A DNA stretch of 64,000 nt from Cyanidium caldarium. Taxonomy: Eukaryota > Rhodophyta > Bangiophyceae > Cyanidiales > Cyanidiaceae. Below the pieces are notes generated by a model. It was not told where the DNA came from. It did no database searches and was given only the letters and a program-made list of their open reading frames with translations. Of this stretch, positions 35,880 through 45,464 are shown piece after piece (the stretch's first letter is position 1; every line of letters begins with the position of its first letter). Position numbers and translations under genes: made by a program. The stretch covers positions 310,001 through 374,000 of the forward strand of contig JANCYW010000003.1 in the NCBI GenBank assembly GCA_026184775.1, written 5' to 3'.

Positions 35880-36881
35880 ATGGCCGCGCTGGCGCGATCG
35901 CTGTGCAGATGGGCGGAGAGATGCGTGGTGTCGAGAGGCGTGCCTCTGGAGTCGGTCCGATCGATTCACGTGGAGAGCGCCGGCAGCGACCGCGCTGCCT
36001 TGCGCGCGCCGCCGGACAAGTTCCAGCGCAAGGTGGACCGCGTTTTTCAGACCAGTGCGCAGGGGATAGGGCAACGGCGTTTCTGGGAGACGTGTCGGCT
36101 GCTACGACTGGCGGACGAGGCCTCGCCTGGCAAGTACGCTGTCGCGCTGGACGGGCACTGGCTGGTGACTCCGGCTGGGAGGCGGTTGCTACTGCCGGGC
36201 TTGCCGTTGGCACTGGGAGTCGGACTGGAGTGGGAGGCGCAACGGGAGCGCATACAACCGTTTATGATGCCGCTGACGCGGCTGGCGGTGGTGGCCACGG
36301 ATCTGGACGGTGAGGCGCGCGAGGTGTTCACCCGGGAGCTGCTGGAGTTTCTGCACACCGACACGGTGTGTTTTGGGAGCACGGAGCCGGAGTCGCTGCG
36401 AGTGCACCAAGATCGCCTGTGGAGACCGCTGCTGCAGCACATGCACGCCCGATATGGAATGCACCTGCAGCAGACCCGTGGTCAGGTGACCGGCGGCGGG
36501 CAATCGGAGCTCGTGCTGCAACGCATGCGCGAATGGCTCGACAGCACCGACCATTGGACGCTGACCGGCTTGCATTCGGCAGCATGCGCCGCCAAGTCGT
36601 TGGTGATCGCGCTGGCATTGCGCGATGGAGTGCTGGACAGTTCTGGTGCGCTGGCGGCGGCGCGATGCGACGAGGACTGGCAGTGTGAACGGTACGGCTT
36701 TGTCGAGGGGGATCACGACGTGGATCGCGCCCTCCTGGGTGTCACCTTTGGCGCCGCCTCAGTGCTGTTTCGCGCCCTGGAAGGCGTGCCCGAAGCGACC
36801 CGGAAAACACTGGCAGAACGAGCGCACCGAGGAGAAGCGTCGAGTCGGAGACGCGCTGCCCCAACATGCGTGCGAGTTTGA
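35880..36881 (+). CDS. ATP12: ATP12 (ATPAF2), F1-ATPase assembly chaperone
   Basis: ATP12 binds unassembled F1 alpha subunits in the mitochondrial matrix. This 333-aa precursor starts MAALARSLCRWAERCVVSR, a mitochondrial presequence. Family matches: RRFWETCRL, YAVALDGHWLVTPAGRRLLL (family V-LDGR-LKTP-GN-L), LEWEAQRERIQPFMMPLTRL, VVATDLDG, ELLEFLHTDTVCF (family LLxYLxTDTVC), HQDRLWRPLLQHM and GLHSAACAAKSLVIALAL. Length is normal. Divergent from SBDS across 176 bp. Confidence 0.93.
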   Translation: MAALARSLCRWAERCVVSRGVPLESVRSIHVESAGSDRAALRAPPDKFQRKVDRVFQTSAQGIGQRRFWETCRLLRLADEASPGKYAVALDGHWLVTPAGRRLLLPGLPLALGVGLEWEAQRERIQPFMMPLTRLAVVATDLDGEAREVFTRELLEFLHTDTVCFGSTEPESLRVHQDRLWRPLLQHMHARYGMHLQQTRGQVTGGGQSELVLQRMREWLDSTDHWTLTGLHSAACAAKSLVIALALRDGVLDSSGALAAARCDEDWQCERYGFVEGDHDVDRALLGVTFGAASVLFRALEGVPEATRKTLAERAHRGEASSRRRAAPTCVRV

Positions 36882-37197
36882 GCCCTCGGTCGGGAATGGC
36901 GGTCGGCTCTCCGCAGGCATCTCCCCACAAACCATCACTGCACTCGGTGGTGCTGGTACGCGTCTCAGGTAGCTGTCCCCGGGAGTTTGTCTATCAAGTT
37001 TTCTGTCTCTAACTTGTCTATCGACATCTCGCCGCATTCCGCCCATCGCTCGACGTGTTCCGCGTGGCCCAACGTGGCGGATTCGGACAAAAGGCCTCGC
37101 AACGCGTTGCTGTTAGTCGATCGAGTGCCTCTGACCACTGTGAACACATTGCAGTTGTATCGCTGACCCTTCTTTCCCGACCGCCGTCACAGCGGCC
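36882..37197. other. Intergenic, 316 bp
   Basis: Same-strand gap between ATP12 and the ABC1 kinase gene. No coding or RNA feature recognised. Confidence 0.4.
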
Positions 37198-39828
37198 ATG
37201 TGGGTGACCGCTCGGAGGGACGGAGTGTGCCCTCGGCGGGGTGTCTGTCTGGCCGAGGCGGAGGAAGCGGTACAGCGCGGGGTCGGCCCGACCGCTGAGG
37301 ACGCGACTGCGGCTTGGCCCTGGCAGCGCATCTGGCGGCCAGGGGCGCCCGGCGACAGCGAGCGAGCAGCAGCAGCGGCGGCACTGACGACTCGGGGGTA
37401 CCACACCTGTCGGCGGACCCTGGAGCAGATACTGGCGTACGCGGAGCGCAACAGCGAGGAGCGGTTTTTGTTGGCCAGCGCGTCGACGGCGGCCGATCCG
37501 GGAACGTCGACGCGCCGCGCTCCCACTGCGCTAGAGGGTAGCAAAGATGAGGACGCGCCCGACTCGTTGGACGACTCAGAGCCATCGAAAAGCGCCTCCG
37601 AACCGAGCCCCGCAGAGGACGAGACACCAACCGCCGCTGCACCGAGTGATACGGCACCGCTGGAGTTGGAACCGGCGCCGTCGGACTTTTCCAGGCCACT
37701 CTGGGAGGAGTCACCCGCGGCCGACGCTCCCGAAACGAAACCGTCGCAGGAGGCGCCGCGTCCGTTGCCCGCGCGACGGAACCCACGCGTGTCGGACACC
37801 ACGACACGCTCCGGCCGCCAACGGCGTTGCAAACGGGTGTCGTTCTGGACGCGGGCGCTGGGCTTTTGCGGCCGCGGCTGCCTGCTGTTGTTGTTGCGAC
37901 TGTTTGCATCGAGGCGCCAGTGGACCCTCACCCGCACCGCCATTATCGTGAGCAGCATCCTGCCGGGGCCGCAGCAGCCGTTGGCGCTGGCCTTTTTCCA
38001 ACCTTTGGCATTCGGTTATGCGGCGTCGCCGACGCTGCGTAAGCTGCGGCCCGGGTTGTGGCGCTCGCTGGAGTTTTGGCAACGCGTCATTCCCGTGTAC
38101 ATCTCCTACAAGATGACTGCCAAAAAGGCCAACAAGCTCAGCGCCGCAGATGCGCGCCTGTTGTGGGAGGAGCGACACGCCTGGGGCAGCGAGCGAGTGT
38201 ACCGCTTGTGCATAGAGCTGCGCGGCTTTTTCCTCAAGGACGGGCGATTGTTGTCGCGGCGGGAGGACTTTTTGCCGAGCGCCTGGTGCTCGCGGCTGGG
38301 CATGCTAGAGGACTGCGTGCCGCCGGTGCCCATCGATGAGATCCGCGCCACCGTGCAAGAGGCGTTCGGCATCCCGATGGAGAGTCTGTTCTTGTGGTTT
38401 GACCGCTTGGCGCTGGCCACCGCCACCATCGCGCAAGTGCATCGCTGCGAGATGCCCGACGGCCGCTCGGTGGTGCTCAAAGCGCAGTACGGCTCGCAGG
38501 AGAAGCTGTGCCAGCTGGACCTGAAGAATCTGCGCCTGTTGGCGCGCTTCTTGCAGGCGTTCGAACTCCAGTTCGACTTGGTGTCGGTGGTGCGCGAGTT
38601 CGAGCGACAAATTCCGCTCGAGTTTGACTTTGAGCGTGAGGCGCGCATGATGAACACCATACGGCGGAACATTCGCAGCGCCAAACTGCACGACTTTATT
38701 GTGGTGCCGGAGATTGTCAACGATCTGGTGGCCAGGCGCGCCCTCGTCATGACGTATATCGCCGGCTGCAAGATCACCGACGTCGAGCGCATTGCCGACT
38801 GGGAGCTGGACATGCCCAACCTGATGGAGAACGTGGTCATCGCGTACGGCCAGATGATGTTGGTGGACGGCGTTTTTCATGCAGACCCGCATCCGGGCAA
38901 CTTGCTGGCGATGCAAGACGGCCGCGTGGCGCTGATCGACTTTGGGCAAGTGAAACGCCTGCGCGAGTTCACGCGCCGTCGCCTCTGCTGGCTGTACTTG
39001 GCGCTGGCCGACGGCGACGACCACCTCATCGCCACTCGCTTCCAAGAGCTGGGCGTGAAGATCGACATGCATCCCGCGCTGCGCTCCAGCGTGGTGCCGA
39101 CGGTGTTGGAGTCGCGTCCGAACACCTCCAACAGCGCGCGCTCGCACACCGAAATCGAGGCGGTCAGCGACGCCGGCACCGGGCGCGACTCTGCCGGCCG
39201 CTGGTCGGAAGCGCGCCCATCGTCCACCCGCCTAGCATCGTTAATGTGCGCGCCCACCGACACCACCATGGCGATGTATGCGCGCTACATCTTCGACAAT
39301 CGTCCGGGGATGGACGTCGAGATGAGCAGCCCGGACGGCGCCACGCCGCTCAAGTTTCTGCGCTTTCAGGAGTTTCCCGAAGATCTCTACCTGGTGGTGC
39401 ACTGCGTGCAGCTGCTGCGCGGATTGTTGGAGCGAATGAACGCGAACGTCTCCCTCTCCGATGCGTTCGCTCCGTACGCCGCCAAGGGCATTCGCAAGAT
39501 CCCGCACATGAGCGGCAGCCACGTGGCCGCCCTCAGCCTCGAGCGACCGCGCTCCCAGGGCCGTATGCCGCCCACACCGGCCGTGCAATCGCCGCGCACG
39601 CGCTCGAGCGGTAGCATATCTTCCGAGTCGTCCAATGTGCAGCCGCCCGGACGCGCCTCGCCGGGGTTGCACCCGGCGGACCGACCGAGCCGCACCCACG
39701 CCTCGCGGTCGGTGCTGCCGAGCGAGCGGTCCGTCTCGGCGCCCAACAGCCCCATGAACGACGCCTCCTCGCGGTGGGCGCTCACGGCACCGTCAGAGTC
39801 GCCGCTCAAACAACCCCGACAACTATAG
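37198..39828 (+). CDS. ABC1/ADCK/UbiB-family atypical kinase
   Basis: An 876-aa protein of the ABC1K family, atypical kinases in mitochondria or plastids that affect quinone and prenyl-lipid metabolism. The kinase core lies at about residues 315-630. The KxGQ motif reads K347-D-G-R350 (Gln replaced by Arg), followed by LSRREDFLPSAWCSRLGMLED. The Ala-rich loop is LATATIAQVHR (usually AAASIAQVHRA). VVLKAQYG holds the ATP Lys. HADPHPGN at 561-568 (Asp563 catalytic) and D581-F-G583 (metal-binding) are intact. A hydrophobic segment around 258-282 may be a membrane helix. Both ends carry long Ser/Pro/Arg-rich extensions (first 200, last 120 residues); the N-terminal one may include targeting. Confidence 0.9.
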   Translation: MWVTARRDGVCPRRGVCLAEAEEAVQRGVGPTAEDATAAWPWQRIWRPGAPGDSERAAAAAALTTRGYHTCRRTLEQILAYAERNSEERFLLASASTAADPGTSTRRAPTALEGSKDEDAPDSLDDSEPSKSASEPSPAEDETPTAAAPSDTAPLELEPAPSDFSRPLWEESPAADAPETKPSQEAPRPLPARRNPRVSDTTTRSGRQRRCKRVSFWTRALGFCGRGCLLLLLRLFASRRQWTLTRTAIIVSSILPGPQQPLALAFFQPLAFGYAASPTLRKLRPGLWRSLEFWQRVIPVYISYKMTAKKANKLSAADARLLWEERHAWGSERVYRLCIELRGFFLKDGRLLSRREDFLPSAWCSRLGMLEDCVPPVPIDEIRATVQEAFGIPMESLFLWFDRLALATATIAQVHRCEMPDGRSVVLKAQYGSQEKLCQLDLKNLRLLARFLQAFELQFDLVSVVREFERQIPLEFDFEREARMMNTIRRNIRSAKLHDFIVVPEIVNDLVARRALVMTYIAGCKITDVERIADWELDMPNLMENVVIAYGQMMLVDGVFHADPHPGNLLAMQDGRVALIDFGQVKRLREFTRRRLCWLYLALADGDDHLIATRFQELGVKIDMHPALRSSVVPTVLESRPNTSNSARSHTEIEAVSDAGTGRDSAGRWSEARPSSTRLASLMCAPTDTTMAMYARYIFDNRPGMDVEMSSPDGATPLKFLRFQEFPEDLYLVVHCVQLLRGLLERMNANVSLSDAFAPYAAKGIRKIPHMSGSHVAALSLERPRSQGRMPPTPAVQSPRTRSSGSISSESSNVQPPGRASPGLHPADRPSRTHASRSVLPSERSVSAPNSPMNDASSRWALTAPSESPLKQPRQL

Positions 39829-40227
39829 GATGGGCTGCGCCGCGCCTCGGGATCCTGTAGGACGCATAAAGCAGGTGTAACTGGGGAGCACGCGTGAGGG
39901 ATCGCTGGGCGCCGGGGAGAGGCGGCGGCTGGATGTTCTCCGACGGGCCGTGCGACGCTGGCGTGTTGCCCACAGCAGTCGCTGCGAGCAGGCAGATGTA
40001 GGCTGTCTGCTACGCTCAGATCGGCGACGCAGCTATTGGCAACGCGTTCCTGGGCAGCGGACGCGACGCTGCAAAATCTCCCACGTTCGCAGCAATCTCC
40101 CCGGCGTGTTCGATTGCGGGGGGGGGGGGGGTAGCGTGTTGCGTGGACGATCGTGCAACTTGGAGGCAGACGCTCATCCAACCCGATTTCGTCTGGGCGG
40201 AACCTCTTTCATCGGCGCGACGGCAGT
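39829..40227. other. Intergenic, 399 bp, with a G14 run
   Basis: Between the ABC1 kinase and nicotinamidase genes. Holds a run of 14 G at 40118-40131, 97 bp before the nicotinamidase ATG. No RNA gene recognised. Confidence 0.5.
40118..40131. repeat. Homopolymer run of 14 G
   Basis: Fourteen consecutive G on the plus strand, in the presumed 5' leader or promoter of the nicotinamidase gene. Could fold into intermolecular or bulged G-quadruplex, or be a length-variable or miscalled homopolymer. Confidence 0.9.
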
Positions 40228-40920
40228 ATGTCTTCGTCGTCGCGGAAAATAGAGCCAACCGAGGAGGCGCTCATCGTGGTGGACGTGCAGAACGACTTTT
40301 GTCCGCCGGAGGGTGCGTTAGCGGTACCGCGAGGAGACGAAGTGGTGCCGGTGATCAATTTATTGCGGCCGGCTTTTCGGTGCGTGGTGTTCACCCAGGA
40401 TTGGCATCCACCGGGACACGTCTCGTTCGCCAGCGCGCATCCCGGACACCAAGCGCTCGAGCGGGTGAGCGTGGCGCTGCCCGACGGCCGCAGCACCCCG
40501 CAAGTGCTGTGGCCAGACCACTGCGTGCAGGAGACAGTGGGCGCGCAACTGCACCGTGGGCTGCAGGTGGACGCGCCGGGTGACTTGTTGGTGCGCAAGG
40601 GCACCGACGCGCGATACGACTCGTACTCGGCGTTCAAAGACGACTCGGGCGTGCCGACCGGCCTCGCCGAACAGCTGCGGCAACGAGGAGTGACGCATGT
40701 GCTAGTGTGCGGTTTGGCGCTAGACTATTGCGTGCGTGCGACTGCCTGTGACGCGCTCGACGCCGGTTTTCGGGTGAGTGTGATTGTCGACGCCACGCGC
40801 GGCATCGACGAGGTCGACTGCGCTAAGGCGCTGGCCACATTCCGCGAACTGGGCATCCAGGCGGTGACCGCCCGGAAGGTATTGCAGGAGCGGATGGCGC
40901 AAAGCGCCATCGACGCTTGA
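40228..40920 (+). CDS. Nicotinamidase (isochorismatase-like amidohydrolase)
   Basis: Converts nicotinamide to nicotinate in NAD salvage. The 230-aa protein has the full catalytic triad: D19 in VVDVQNDF, K124 in VRKGTD and C168 in GLALDYCVRAT. The metal site is present as TQDWHPPGHVSFAS (Asp and two His) and the oxyanion cis-peptide region precedes the Cys. The family signature LWPDHCVQ is also visible. Length fits eukaryotic and bacterial PncA enzymes. ATG 40228 (MSSSSRKIEP) is chosen over an upstream in-frame start at 40153. Confidence 0.95.
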   Translation: MSSSSRKIEPTEEALIVVDVQNDFCPPEGALAVPRGDEVVPVINLLRPAFRCVVFTQDWHPPGHVSFASAHPGHQALERVSVALPDGRSTPQVLWPDHCVQETVGAQLHRGLQVDAPGDLLVRKGTDARYDSYSAFKDDSGVPTGLAEQLRQRGVTHVLVCGLALDYCVRATACDALDAGFRVSVIVDATRGIDEVDCAKALATFRELGIQAVTARKVLQERMAQSAIDA

Positions 40921-41035
40921 CACCAATGGGCGCGTACGAGCGCTCACGGACACCGCGAGGCCGGGCCGACTTTAGATATCTGGCGAACGAGTTGAGCTGC
41001 TTGAGCGCGCACACCGAAGGTCACCCAACGGGCGT

Positions 41036-41105
41036 TTGTTTTCACGCCGTGGAGCGGCGGCACCGAGCAACGTCGAGGGGGCGTTCCTTTTTCACGCCGT
41101 GCAGC
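41036..41105. repeat. Short direct repeat, two copies 50 bp apart
   Basis: TTCACGCCGTG occurs at 41041-41051 and, after T-rich sequence, again at 41091-41101, with similar flanks (GCGTT before, GCAGCG / GGAGCG after). Lies in the convergent gap after nicotinamidase. Meaning unknown. Confidence 0.6.
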
Positions 41106-41164
41106 GTATCGGCCGCACGGCAGCTCGTTGCCGTATTCCGCCGTTCTCTGAAAACGCTGCACGC

Positions 41165-43630
41165 TCAGTCGACCAGTGCACCCACTCCGCCTAGCAGCAA
41201 AGTGAAGCGGTTTCGTAAAGCCTGACCAGAGCCCGACGACTCGATCCCGCCGCACAGAGACACGATGTTGCTGCTCGAGCTCGATGTTGCTGAGGACGGC
41301 TCTTCGTCGCAAGCCGCAGGGGCGCCTTGAGAACGCTCGTGATGAAACGCGACATCATCACCGAGTAGCAGCCCGTACAGACAGTGAGTTTGTGGCGCGT
41401 CGATGCGCGGCCCGCGTGTGGTCGCATCGCCTTGTGGCTCGTCATCGACATGATAGAGGTTACGCCGCAGTTCGTGCAACGATGGAGACTGCCCGTGACT
41501 GTCCTGCTGCATCCAGCCGCGGTCGATGCAGTGCATCAGCAGGTACTCGCTCAGTGTTTGGCCAGCTGCAGCGGGTAGGGTGCAGCCGCCGGCCGCTTGC
41601 AAGGCGCAGCAGGCATCGAAAATACACCAGTGCAAGAACGACTTTCGACCCGCGACCTGTTCCTCTTCGCAGTTGACGCGCACGTTACCCGGCTGCAATT
41701 CCGTCGCCCAGTGTGCTGGCCTGGACGCCACTGCTTGGGCCCGCAGCACGCATTGCTGGGCTGTGTGGTCGGCCCAAACCCGAAAACACCGCTCCGCTGT
41801 CCGAGTCAGGTCGCGTTGCAACGCATCTAGCGTCCCGAGGCCGTCGGCCTCGGAGCGTCTCCCCAGTTGCTGCGCCATGTCCACGCTGCCGCACGCCTCA
41901 GCGAGAAACAGCGCCACCGGCGCAGCTGACGCCCGGTCTTGGTGTGTTGCGCAAGTGTCCACCAGCCGCGTAACCGTGGCGATGAACCCATCATGCAGTG
42001 CGTGTGAGAGCGCCTCGAGGCAGACGTCGCGCAGCTCGCCAAACTCGCCCGACAGTGCCTCCATTTGGCCGCGTAAATGGGCCACACTGCGCTGCACCTC
42101 TCCCTGAAAGGTGTCGTCCAACGCGGCATCCGCCTCGATGGATTCATCTGGGGAGCACTCGTCAGCAGCAACGCCGGAAACCACGTTATCATCATCGGTC
42201 GCGCCCGGCAGCAACGGCCATGGCCGCCACACTGGACCTCTTGCACTGCTCTCTACCAACTCTCGCTCCGTTTGCCACGCATTCATGTTGCCCCGAAGGC
42301 ACCGACGTAGAGCTCTTTCCAGGCGACGGTTGCAATCGATCGCCACGTCCCGCGCCAGTTTCCGCGCCCGTTGCTCGATTGACTGGCGCAGCTGCTGGGC
42401 GACTGCGGTAGGCGGTCGTCCCAGCAAGAGTCGACATGCACGATGCCATTGCTTATCCGCCGGTGTTGGTGGTGCAGCGACACACATGAAGACCGTCGCA
42501 ATCGAACGCATCATCTCGCCCAACTCCGCCACCGGACCCGCACCTCCAGTGATTGAAACTCGGGCCGCCAACACAGCGACCGTGTCCGTCAGCCACGCCT
42601 GGAGAGCCGCCTGCACCGCGGGGAGCGTCTCGCAAATGCCGCGGTCATCCGGCGGGTCGCAACCGATACTGACCAGCAACTTCTGCAGCTCAGAGTGCTC
42701 GGGAATCGCGTCCGCATCCATAGCCTCCGCATGGCCGTTCTGGAGCGTCCGATAAATAGAGCGGTTGACTGATAGGTCGAACGCAAACATCACCACCTGC
42801 CGCATCCACACGATCGCATCGGCAAGTGGGCGTGCCTCGAAGCGCTCCAAGAAACGGCGAGTCGCCTGCGACAGAAACTCCTCCACCACGGTCGCAAATC
42901 GTTCTCCCAGGGCGACTTGCACTGCCACCGAAAACGCATCTGTCTCCGTCGGCGCGCCCGACTCAGAGGCCCCAGGAGACGATCGCCCCGGGCCGGCCGC
43001 TTTCTTGCCAGCCTGGCGCAAGCTCGGCGCCAGCTCATCGGCAATGCGCAGACACCACTGGATATGCGGCGTCAGCGACGCACTCGAGTGTGAAAGTCCC
43101 GCCGATGTGGCTTCACGGAGGCGGTTCAGTCGCACTCGGGCCGCAAAATAGAGCTGCACCACTTCCTGAAAGGTACTCTCGCTAGCATCGCCCACGTCGC
43201 GCTGCGTCGTCGCGAGCGCGTCCATGATCTCTTTCAGATCGCGCACGCACTTCCGTGAATGGTTCAAGGGCGACAGATTCGGTTCGAACACCGTCGCTGC
43301 CGCGCCCGCGACGGCAACGTCGTCCGCGGACCCGAGGCTCGCCGACGCCCCCACCTCCAACGCCTCCGCTAGCGTCGCCGCTTCCCGCGCCACCTCTCCG
43401 CTGTAGCGCTCAGCTGCCTCCACACTAGCGTATGCACTTTCTGCCACTTGTCCCGCGCGCAGGACGTCTCCGTGCCGCCCGCACAAAAGCGAATACAACG
43501 CGTCGCCTTGCCGGCTCAGCCGTGCCTCCAACCCTCCCACCGCGTCTGCCATCGTCAACTGCCGCGCTCGCCGCCCAACTCCACGACGAGAACCGCCTCC
43601 CAATGCGGCTTCCATTATCGCAGTACTCAT
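41165..43630 (-). CDS. Large helical protein, COG1-like tether subunit candidate
   Basis: An 821-aa mostly helical protein. After the start MSTAIMEAAL come residues with the pattern GLEARLSRQGDALYSLLCGR and HGDVLRAGQVAESAYASVE. This resembles the N-terminus of COG complex subunit 1 and VPS51 (a KEELRxLVGxRYRDLLxAADxIxxM pattern, then a coiled coil). The remainder alternates amphipathic helices without catalytic motifs, as CATCHR tethers do (COG, exocyst, GARP). COG1 acts in retrograde vesicle tethering at the Golgi. The assignment rests on the first 80 residues only. The frame is open back to 43894 but would then overlap the divergent DUF1517 promoter, so 43630 is preferred. Confidence 0.5.
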   Translation of the reverse strand: MSTAIMEAALGGGSRRGVGRRARQLTMADAVGGLEARLSRQGDALYSLLCGRHGDVLRAGQVAESAYASVEAAERYSGEVAREAATLAEALEVGASASLGSADDVAVAGAAATVFEPNLSPLNHSRKCVRDLKEIMDALATTQRDVGDASESTFQEVVQLYFAARVRLNRLREATSAGLSHSSASLTPHIQWCLRIADELAPSLRQAGKKAAGPGRSSPGASESGAPTETDAFSVAVQVALGERFATVVEEFLSQATRRFLERFEARPLADAIVWMRQVVMFAFDLSVNRSIYRTLQNGHAEAMDADAIPEHSELQKLLVSIGCDPPDDRGICETLPAVQAALQAWLTDTVAVLAARVSITGGAGPVAELGEMMRSIATVFMCVAAPPTPADKQWHRACRLLLGRPPTAVAQQLRQSIEQRARKLARDVAIDCNRRLERALRRCLRGNMNAWQTERELVESSARGPVWRPWPLLPGATDDDNVVSGVAADECSPDESIEADAALDDTFQGEVQRSVAHLRGQMEALSGEFGELRDVCLEALSHALHDGFIATVTRLVDTCATHQDRASAAPVALFLAEACGSVDMAQQLGRRSEADGLGTLDALQRDLTRTAERCFRVWADHTAQQCVLRAQAVASRPAHWATELQPGNVRVNCEEEQVAGRKSFLHWCIFDACCALQAAGGCTLPAAAGQTLSEYLLMHCIDRGWMQQDSHGQSPSLHELRRNLYHVDDEPQGDATTRGPRIDAPQTHCLYGLLLGDDVAFHHERSQGAPAACDEEPSSATSSSSSNIVSLCGGIESSGSGQALRNRFTLLLGGVGALVD

Positions 43631-43846
43631 GCTCCCCAATGTCCCACTTGGATCGGTTATCGGCGCGCCCACTGCCCCGCGCCTGCCGCGTGCACCTCTG
43701 CCGTGCGGATCCGCAGGAAAATCGCCGTGTGATGAAACGATCCTTCGCGCGTCTTCGTTCACGCTCGCGGCTCGCACCCGGAGTTCTTCGCAGACGGGCG
43801 TTCGCCGCACACTCGACCATTCCGCTCTGCAGACGACAGCGAAGGC

Positions 43847-44977
43847 ATGTTTCCAGTGGCGTTCACAGTGCCGTTGAGGGTGGGTGTGGCGCATGGGTTG
43901 ACGCTCGGGAGGCGCACGCCGCTTTGCGTGCAGAGGCGCATCTCGGTGGCCCGGCGCGGGGCGGTGAACATGTGCGACGGAGCACGCGCGTCGCCGAGCG
44001 AAGAGGAGAGGCGGACGAGGGCGGTACCGCCGCTATTGCGGCAGGGGCTGGGCGTGCTGGCAGCGCTGGTGTTAGCGACGGCGCCGTTGCTGGCAGACGT
44101 TGCCCCGGCGGACGCGGCACAGGGCGGTGGGCGCATGGGCGGCTCCTCGTTCCGTTCGATGCCGCGGAGTGCGCCACGTTCGTTTGCTCCACCAAGCGCA
44201 CCGCGCAGTTACTTTTATAGCCCGGCTCCGGTGATGCCTATCACGCCGTTCTACTTTGGACCGGTGGTGATGCCGTTCGGTTTCACCGGGCTGGGCACGT
44301 TGTTGTTCGCCGCGGCGTTCTTCGCGTTTGCCTCTCGGGCGCTGAGCTCGGTGGGAGCGGTCACCGGCCTGGGCGGTGGCCCAGACGACACCGTGGACGT
44401 CGAAAAAGTGACGGTCACCAAGATGAAGGTGGGTCTGTTGTCCACGGCGCGTGAGTTACAGCGTGAACTGGAGGAGATCGCATATCGCGGCAACACCAAC
44501 TCGGTTGAGGGCTTGCAGCAGATTCTGCAGGAGACGACGCTTTCGCTGTACCGGAATCCAGAGTACTGGAGCTACGGCAGCCTCAGCACGAAGACCGTGG
44601 CTCAAGAGCGGGCCGAGGAGGCCTTCACCAAGGAGACGTTTACGGAGCGCAGCAAGTTGGAGAGGGAGACGCTGGCCAACGTAGCCGGTCGTATTCGGGA
44701 GAACAAAGCGCGGCGAGGCGCGGGCGACGTTTTCCCCACGAGCCGCGTCGGCCAGTATATCGTGGTGACACTGGTGGTGGCCAGCACGGGTCGGTTGTCG
44801 GACATGCCCAAGCAGATCCGATCCACCCGCGACATCGAGACGGCGCTGCGCATTCTGGGCAGTGTGCCACACGAGGCGCTGCAGGGCGTCGAAGTCATCT
44901 GGTCACCGCAGTCGTTTGACGACGTTCTGACCGAGGAGGAGTTGCTCACAGACCACCCGGAGTTGATGCGCTTGTAG
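43847..44977 (+). CDS. DUF1517 thylakoid-associated membrane protein
   Basis: DUF1517 proteins occur in cyanobacteria and plastids; function unknown. This 376-aa precursor starts MFPVAFTVPLRVG (Phe at 2, red-algal transit type). A second hydrophobic segment follows at about residues 68-92 (VLAALVLATAPLLADVAPAD plus A-A), so targeting may be bipartite. The mature part begins AQGGGRMGGSSFRSMP, matching the family's GGRIGGGSFR motif, followed by a Pro/Tyr loop, a membrane helix (GTLLFAAAFFAFASRAL) and a soluble domain with VTVTKMKVGLLSTARELQRE, LYRNPEYW, VGQYIVVTLVVAS and VEVIWSPQ. All expected blocks are present. Confidence 0.9.
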   Translation: MFPVAFTVPLRVGVAHGLTLGRRTPLCVQRRISVARRGAVNMCDGARASPSEEERRTRAVPPLLRQGLGVLAALVLATAPLLADVAPADAAQGGGRMGGSSFRSMPRSAPRSFAPPSAPRSYFYSPAPVMPITPFYFGPVVMPFGFTGLGTLLFAAAFFAFASRALSSVGAVTGLGGGPDDTVDVEKVTVTKMKVGLLSTARELQRELEEIAYRGNTNSVEGLQQILQETTLSLYRNPEYWSYGSLSTKTVAQERAEEAFTKETFTERSKLERETLANVAGRIRENKARRGAGDVFPTSRVGQYIVVTLVVASTGRLSDMPKQIRSTRDIETALRILGSVPHEALQGVEVIWSPQSFDDVLTEEELLTDHPELMRL

Positions 44978-45464
44978 GCGGTCCCCAAGGACTACCGCAC
45001 GGGCCGCGACGGTCTCGCGTCTGGTTCGCCATCAGCGAGCCGTCCAGCATATGGGTTTCGCATTCGTAAAAAGTCCACTTGCCGAGTCGAAAACAGGCTC
45101 ACTCACGTATTGCGTACTGACGCCTGGCCGAGAAACTCGTGACGGTCCGCTGCATGTGGCTGCACTCCGTCGTTCCGGTTTGATACGTGCTACGGCGCCG
45201 CGCGAAGTGCAACCTCTGGCGCCCCGTCTCGCAGTCGTCTGGCCCACGTCTGGGGGCATGTGTCCTCAGACTGCAGGTTTCGTAGCGCATTGGGTGCCAC
45301 GAAACCGACCACAGCCGAAGCCAGGTCACTCGCACTGCGCAGCGTTCGCACCTCGCCACCCCGGTCGGTGCCGGACTGGGGTTGCGGCCGCGGCCGCGCG
45401 GAGAAGGCGCAACAGTGCCACCGGTTGGTTGGCGCTTGCTGAGGGCTTTGCTTCGAGAGCGCAA
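44978..45464. other. Upstream region of glyoxalase I, 487 bp
   Basis: Between DUF1517 and the chosen glyoxalase ATG. The glyoxalase frame is open from an ATG at 45051 (MGFAFVKSPL) with a further ATG at 45258 (MCPQTAGFVA). Both would add Arg/Pro-rich leaders of 138 or 69 residues. Otherwise nothing recognised. Confidence 0.5.

Noticed and set aside
37113-37958. 281-codon minus-strand frame over the ABC1 kinase N-terminal extension
   Set aside because: Low-complexity Ser/Ala/Gly translation; the plus frame is continuous with the kinase.
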